Source: Camellia lanceoleosa (Eukaryota; Streptophyta; Magnoliopsida; Ericales; Theaceae). Taken from it: a stretch of DNA of 64,000 nt. Within the stretch, counting starts at the first letter, position 1; each line of letters starts with the position of its first letter. The stretch is from contig CM045762.1 of assembly GCA_025200525.1 (NCBI GenBank), positions 83,543,893 to 83,607,892 on the forward strand. The letters are read 5' to 3'. This document shows, piece after piece, positions 58,526 to 64,000 of the stretch. The notes beneath the pieces were generated by a model. That model had not been told where the DNA came from, made no database searches, and saw nothing but the letters and a program-made list of their open reading frames with translations. Made by a program: the position numbers and the translations under genes.

Positions 58526-59879
58526 ATGGTGAGAACAAGAGCTGATGAATTAGAGGAGTCCTCTACTGCCAGAATGGATAGGATGGAAAGATTAATATAG
58601 GACATGGTAGAAACATTAAGGCAACAACAACAGTGGCAACAGCCACACCCTCCGCCTCCACCTCCAGTATAGCCTGTAAATGACTTGCAAAACGACGACC
58701 GAATCATAGCTCTCACCAAAGAGTTTAAAAAAATGAAACCATCACAGTTCCATGGAGGATTGGATCCAGTGAAGGCTGAAGCACGGGTCCTTGGCATAGA
58801 GAAGTTGTTTGAAGTGTTTCCTTGTCTAGAAACACAAAAGGTGTTGCTAGCCACCTTTACACTAGAAGATGAAGCGAGAAGATGGTGGATGTTGATGCAT
58901 GAAAGCAACAAAGATATTAGCTGGGCATGGTTCTTGGAAATTTTCTACAACAAATACTTTCCACAATGTGTTCGTAACAAGAAAGTGTCAGAGTTCATGG
59001 AACTTAAGCAAGACAACATGACAGTGGTTGAGTACAAGGCCAAGTTTACTAAATTGGCTAGATTTGCACCGCACATGGTCAACATTGACTATAAGAAAGC
59101 GAGAAATTTTGAGGGTGGTCTTCGAGATGGTATTTTAGAGAAGGTGAATGTACTAAAGCTAGAAACCTATATTGATGTGCTAGATCGAGCCATAATCTCA
59201 TAAGCCAACATAGCTAGGCAGTGTAAATCATTAATTGATTGGAAAAGTAAAATGCATGGCTTTTTTTATTCAAAGAAAAGACTTTCAAAGAAACAGAATA
59301 CGAGCTCCTCAAGCACTTCAAATTCTTCCAAAGATACATCTCCAATGTGCAACCAATGTGGTAAAAGACATCACGGGGTTTGCTATCGTGTTTCAGGGGC
59401 CTGCTTTAATTGTGGTAAAACAGGGCATATGGCTAGGGATTGTAATTAAAATAGCGGGAAGTTAGCTGCTAGCTCAACTGCATTGATCCGAAAATCGGGA
59501 AACACTACGGGGCCTACTATTACCAAAGACACCATGAGGCAAGAGAAGATCTTTGTGCTCATTCCGAGCGATACACGGAACGCAAAAGCCATCGTCTCAA
59601 GTACTATCTCTATATGTAATCAGGATACCTTTGTATTAATTAACTTCGGATTAACACACTCCTTTGTAACTTATGCATTTGCATCTAGATTGAGTAGATC
59701 TCTAAAATCATTGCCATATTTGTTATGTGTATCTACTTTATCCGGAGAATCTGTGTTGTGTACATTTGTATGTCGATTTTGTGATATACGAATTGGGAGT
59801 GCTATCTTGTATGTAGATTTGTTACCATTGGACTATAGACATTTTGATGTAGTTCTGGGTATGGACTGATTATCTAATT
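58526..59879 (+). pseudogene. Tekay gag and start of protease, nonsense-disrupted, truncated
   Basis: One frame stays open from ATG 58526 to about 59869 apart from stops. The order is MVRTRADELEESSTARMDRM, a Pro-rich stretch, then the gag core from FHGGLDPVKAEARVLGIEKL to LKQDNMTVVEYKAKFTKLAR (58748-59060). Two zinc knuckles follow: CNQCGKRHHGVC (59350) and CFNCGKTGHMARDC (59403-59444). The protease has VLINFGLTHSFV, where the catalytic Asp of DSGxTHSF is Asn, and VVLGMD followed by TGA in place of Trp. In-frame stops occur after RMERLI, after PPPPPV, after DRAIIS (59201) and after ARDCN. Similarity ends at 59879, where the minus-strand Tekay LTR begins. RT, RNase H and integrase of this copy are not in the window. 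Confidence 0.88.
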
Positions 59880-60469
59880 TGTCATGGCCCAAATCCGCCC
59901 CATCGATTAGAGTCATAATCGGCCAATAATTGCAAGATTACCTGCGGCCTTAATAAAAAATCAAGCGTATTTAATAATAATAATAGGGGGCTAAATTGCA
60001 AAGAAATTTTTTCAAAGATTGTCCATTGAGCTGTGCGTACATGGCTTAACCAAACATTCTTACATACACAAAATAACTCACACCATGTGCATATTCACAA
60101 TAAGTATGTCATACATATATCCAGGATTATTGAAAACTAGTTTTAACAAAAATTCAGATTATATACATGGTCGGTCAAGGTTTGTACTGCATGACCACGA
60201 AAGGTTCAGAAGAGTAGTAAAGCAAAAGCAAGGCCTCTGCATGAGGCGACCTTGGTTGACCTTACAAAACATGGCTTCTCAACGCTCACTTGAGGGGTTG
60301 GACATCCATTGCTCACCCACATACATATAAATACAGAGTGAGCTAATGCCCTGTAAATAATACCAGAGTAAAGAGGTTAATGAATGAGATTCGTTCATGA
60401 ATGGATCATACTTGTAATTTAAACATTTGAACTACTATTTCATCCATATCAAATTTATAAATCATAATG

Positions 60470-60890
60470 AGCGAAATAACCTCGGGTCTAATACATATAT
60501 AAGACAAAACGACCTTGGGTCCATCTATACAAAACAACCTTGGGTCCAATGCTCTTTCGTAGACCAACTTTTGGTCTAATGAATCCATGTACCAAGGACC
60601 ACCGGTTCTCCATAACGTATTATTGAATGACCTTGGGTCCATCATCCTTATATTTATATTTATGCGCATATGATCGTGATCACATCCCTACTCATATTCA
60701 AAATGACCTTTGGTCTAATCAATTCTTTATTCGAAACGACCTTTGGTCCATTTTACATTCACAGAGAATGACCTTCGGTCCAATTCATATATACGATGAC
60801 TTTCAGTCTATCTTATTAAACATTCCAAACGGCCTGAGGCCCAATCCGCGTTCTTGTTGAATGTACCAAATGGCCTTAAGCCCACCTTTC
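60470..60890. repeat. Minisatellite AACGACCTTGGGTCCAAT in the minus-strand Tekay LTR
   Basis: About thirteen units. On the element's own strand the core reads TTGGACCCAAGGTCGTTT, an inverted repeat GACC/GGTC around a short loop, or TTGGACCAAAGGTC. It occupies the same place as the GGCC array at 57298-57762. Confidence 0.85.
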
Positions 60891-61264
60891 ATTTTTACAT
60901 TAATCACTTTACAATTTCTATTTCGAATCGAACAATAGAATACTCATTCATAGCACAAATTCATAAGTTCAGAAATTCACCACGTGGGTAACATTTACAA
61001 AATAATGTATACACAAAAATATCTTTACTAAGATATTACTCACAGTACTCTGGTGCTTGATTCGTCCTTGCGCTTGACCCTACATAATTCATAACACATT
61101 GGGTCATATTACAATTCATTCCGTTCTTTAACTTGCTTAACATTCTTGGGCTTTTTTCATGTCCTTTAATTCATTTACAATGTTTAATGTATGCCTAAGA
61201 GTGCTTTGAAATGAAAGAGGACGGAAAACGAAGCACAAAACATCCTTTCAAAATTTCTGAAACA

Positions 61265-61505
61265 GGGCCCTCCGCTCGAGAGTGGCTTTGGCTGCTTGAG
61301 CAGACCCCTTGGGTCTGCAAAAGTACTAGTTGCCTCGATTTTGCGCTCGAGTGCGACTTCGGATGCTCGAGCTGAGAGTCAAAACAAGTGTTCGGATGCT
61401 CGAGCGTAACTCTTTTCGCTCGAGCGGACATCAATGTTTGCAAAAGTTCTGGAAGCTAACATTTCACGCTCGAGCGGTGTTTTCCCCGTTCGAGCGGACT
61501 CGATG
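61265..61505. repeat. CTCGAG palindrome array in the minus-strand Tekay LTR
   Basis: About ten sites, for example CCGCTCGAGAG, GCGCTCGAGTGC, ATGCTCGAGCTG, ATGCTCGAGCG, CGCTCGAGCGGAC and CACGCTCGAGCGG. Confidence 0.8.
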
Positions 61506-62558
61506 AATTCTGGAATTTCCATAATTGTTCTTGAAGCTCAAACTTGATGTTCAAAGGTTCAAAGTTTGTGTTTTTGGTACAAAATCATGGAAAAACATTA
61601 CATAGTATGAGAATATAGGTTATTTAAGACCAATTGTCCACAACCATGATCTAATTCTCAAGTCAATCAACATTTCTCTTGGTATGGCCAAAGCTCATGT
61701 ATTCAAACTTCATACAAGCTACATATCTTCACAAATCTTTCATGCATGTTAATTATTGACTCCAATTCCACTTTAAATGGTACAAATGATGTTCAAAATC
61801 ATGGAATCTATTAGAATTATGCATGTATGTATGATTTGGTGCTCAATTTATCATATACAACATGCCTCATGCTTGATTATGCAAATTCACGGTAATTCAT
61901 GGCAATTCTATCCTTGCATGTGCATATAGACTTCAATCTCATCATAGTCAATTCAATTCATTCCCTTGATTACCATTTTATCTTGAGTTCACATAATTAT
62001 AATTTTAAACCTGTCAATTCATGTCTAATTACTCACCTTGATGCTTCGATCCTTTCAAAATTGGCTAATTCTTGAGTTTAGCCTCCAAAATTCCAAACTT
62101 TGAGCCAAAATCCACAATTTGAGCTTTTTCTCTCTCTAGAACTGGCACCTCTCTCTCTCTAGGGTGTGATTTCAGATTTTTGATCTCAAGCCAAATAAGT
62201 GTAAGTGTATTGGCCCCTTATATATGCTTGCCTTAATTAAATTGATTTAGGCTAACTAATTGAGCTTAGTTAATCAGTTCGATCTAATTATTTTGATCCA
62301 AATCAATTTCTAATTAAATTTCATCGTAGGCTCTAAAAATTATGCTAATCACAATGGCGTAGTCAATTTCAGTTTCTGATGCCTCTACAGCCTTCAATTT
62401 AAATTCTAAAACAGAAAATCAAACAGATTTTCCTACGGTGAACAGATAGAAATACAAGAACACATTTAATCATGTAAGTATCACTCAAAACCACATCAAG
62501 CATATAATCACAGTCACAATTAAGATCAATTAGCATAGCACAGAGTAGGGTTGTCACA

Positions 62559-62572
62559 TTCTTCCCTCCTTT
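62559..62572 (-). other. Polypurine tract of the minus-strand Tekay element
   Basis: On the minus strand AAAGGAGGGAAGAA directly precedes the LTR start TGTGACAACC, the expected place of the plus-strand primer. Confidence 0.85.
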
Positions 62573-64000
62573 AGGAAGTTTGGTCCTCCAAACTTATTTT
62601 ACCTTTGTTCGGAAATAAATGTGGATAGCGTAGTCGTATCTCATCTTATTTTTCCCATGTAGCGTCCGTCTCATAGTGTTCTTTCCATTCTACTTTCACC
62701 ATCGAGATGGACTTGCTTCTTAACTGTTTCACTTGCCGGTCAATGATTCGTTATGGTCATTCTGTGTATTCCATATTTTCATTAAGAGCTATCCGATGAT
62801 AATCAATCACATGAAACGGATCTTAAAGATAACCTCTCAACATCGACACGTGGAATGCATTGTGCATTTGCTCGAATCCTGGTGGTAAAGCAACTCGGTA
62901 AGCAACTAGACCAAGCCTTTCCAAAATTTGGAATGGCCCGATGTAGCGGGGTGATAATTTACCTTTCTTTCCGAAACTTACCTGGCCCTTCATCGAAATC
63001 ACCCGAATAAATACATGATCACCAACCTCATATTCAAGAGGTCTTCTTCGCACATTTGTATAATTCTTTTGTCGACTCTGAGCGGTCTTTAGCCTTTGTT
63101 GAATAATTTTAATCTTCTCAGAAGTGTCTTGCACAATTTTAGGCCCAAGTAAAGCACTATCCTTGAATTTTGTCCAATAATTTGGTGATCTACACTTTCT
63201 GCCATACAAGGCTTTGTATGGCGCCATACCAATCCTGGAGTGGAAGCTGTTATTGTATGCAAACTCTACTAGCAGCAAATAATCTTCCCAACTCCCCTGG
63301 AAATCTAAAGCACACATTCGAAGCATGTCTTCCAAGGTCTGTATTGTCCATTTTGATTGCCCATCTGTTTGTGAGTGGAATGCAGTACTAAACCTCAATT
63401 TTGTTCCCATAGCCCTTTACAAACTTTTCCACAATCTAGATACAAATTTCGGATCTCTATCCGAGACAATGGACACTAGAATCCTATGTAGGCGAACAAT
63501 CTCATCAACATACATAGTAGCCCGTCTGTAAGCATCAAATGTAGTTCTAACAGGCAGAAAATATGCAAATTTAGTTAGTCTATCAACTATAACCCAAATA
63601 GAATCCATACCTCGAGGAGTTCGAGGTAGACCAACAACAAAATCCATGGTTACGTGCTCCCACTTCCATTCCGGAATAGGGAGAGGTTAAAGTAGACCTG
63701 CTGGTTTTTAGTGTTCAGCCTTAACTTGCTGACATTGGAGACATTTATACATATATTTTGCAATCTCACGTTTCATATTTAGCCACTAATAACTCTGCTT
63801 TAGGTCTTGATACATCTTGTTGTTGCCTGGATGCATAGCAAACATCGATTTATGAGCTTCATCGAGAATTCTCCTCTTTAATTTGGGAATATTCAGAACA
63901 CACAATCTGTCTTGGAATTTCAGCACTTCATTTACCATACTATATCCCGGTCTCGGATTAATTTCAAATTCATCAACTGTCTTTTTAAGGAATTCATCCT
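62573..64000 (-). pseudogene. Tekay chromovirus integrase with chromodomain, degenerate (runs off right edge)
   Basis: Reading leftward from 64000: an integrase zinc-binding region (63900-63690) with HPGNNKMYQDLKQSY and KCLQCQQVKAEH. The core follows from MDFVVGLPRTPRG (63647), with the first Asp, to IVSDRDPKFVSRLWKSL, with the second. The Glu position in [16 protein letters not shown] (63350) is Lys, so the triad is broken. A TAA at about 63415 splits the core. The C-terminal part has [17 protein letters not shown] and [16 protein letters not shown], ending at a stop after MLRGYL (62823). Beyond it, RIIDRQVKQLRSKSISMVKV and WKEHYETDATWEK (62760-62640) form a chromodomain-like segment with further stops. 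A chromodomain after integrase defines chromoviruses and may guide insertion into heterochromatin. This copy is inactive. Confidence 0.88.

Larger units (their letters stand above)
59880..62558 (-). repeat. 3' LTR of a second, minus-strand Tekay element
   Basis: 2,679 bp, TGTGACAACCCTACTCTGTG at the right edge and GGGCCATGACA at the left. It holds a dyad minisatellite (60470-60890) and a CTCGAG array (61265-61500). A donor-like ATCAAG/GTGAGTAATT reads leftward at about 62032; the acceptor position near 60325 reads ATGTGGG where the other copy has ATGTAGG, so it may be lost. Confidence 0.9.

Noticed and set aside
58519..58911. 130-codon ORF antisense to Tekay gag
   Set aside because: Shadow of the gag frame; no independent similarity or promoter.

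Overview
The window is a transposon-dense, AT-rich stretch of a plant nuclear genome, most likely a woody eudicot. The evidence is plant-type LTR retrotransposon clades (Tat, Tekay and Copia), Harbinger, Stowaway and CACTA elements, and one intact plant-specific wound-induced polypeptide gene. A guess of Fagales rests only on general impression and should not be relied on. No prokaryotic feature, rRNA, tRNA or CRISPR array was seen.

Layout. 1-5091: 5' half of a minus-strand Tat-clade Ty3/gypsy element (gag, protease, RT, RNase H, start of the second archaeal-type RNase H, primer site, one LTR). 5121-5232: truncated Copia-like LTR; its complete counterpart is at 14889-15135. 5236 to about 10930 (right end unresolved, possibly near 13880): a large PIF/Harbinger element with a broken DDE transposase, a broken Myb/SANT gene and a third small GRF-zinc-finger gene, followed by a ~390-bp tandem array (11000-12960). 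16423-18839: probable solo Tekay-like LTR. 19800-23980: intergenic DNA with a Stowaway MITE, a Tourist-type MITE and purine-rich sequence. 23982-24248: the only convincing host gene. 25962-33700: remains of a CACTA-type element interrupted by two solo LTRs. 33700-37800: MITE-like pieces and small tandem repeats. 37801-47513 and 47761-52663: two Harbinger-type elements in opposite orientation, each carrying only the Myb/SANT plus NAM-associated ORF. The first is interrupted by a Copia element, itself interrupted by a solo LTR, and also carries a captured promoter and 5' end of an LRR receptor-kinase gene. The second is interrupted by another solo LTR. 53533-59879: plus-strand Tekay chromovirus (LTR split by a solo LTR, primer site, gag, start of protease). 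59880-64000: a second Tekay element on the minus strand (3' LTR, polypurine tract, chromodomain, integrase).

The most unusual signal is shared by the long LTRs. Each has, in its 5' part, an array of short CpG-rich palindromes (CGCTCGAGCG in seven LTRs, CCGCACGTGCGG in one), followed in most by an intron-like interval with conserved ends. The solo LTRs then end with two conserved small hairpin motifs. Five solo LTRs of one family have perfect or near-perfect 5-bp target duplications, which fixes their ends firmly. The nesting order is clear in several places.

Almost every transposon reading frame is damaged by nonsense changes, with few frameshifts. All coordinates were read by eye; exon joins in the Harbinger genes are inferred from splice signals and family similarity.
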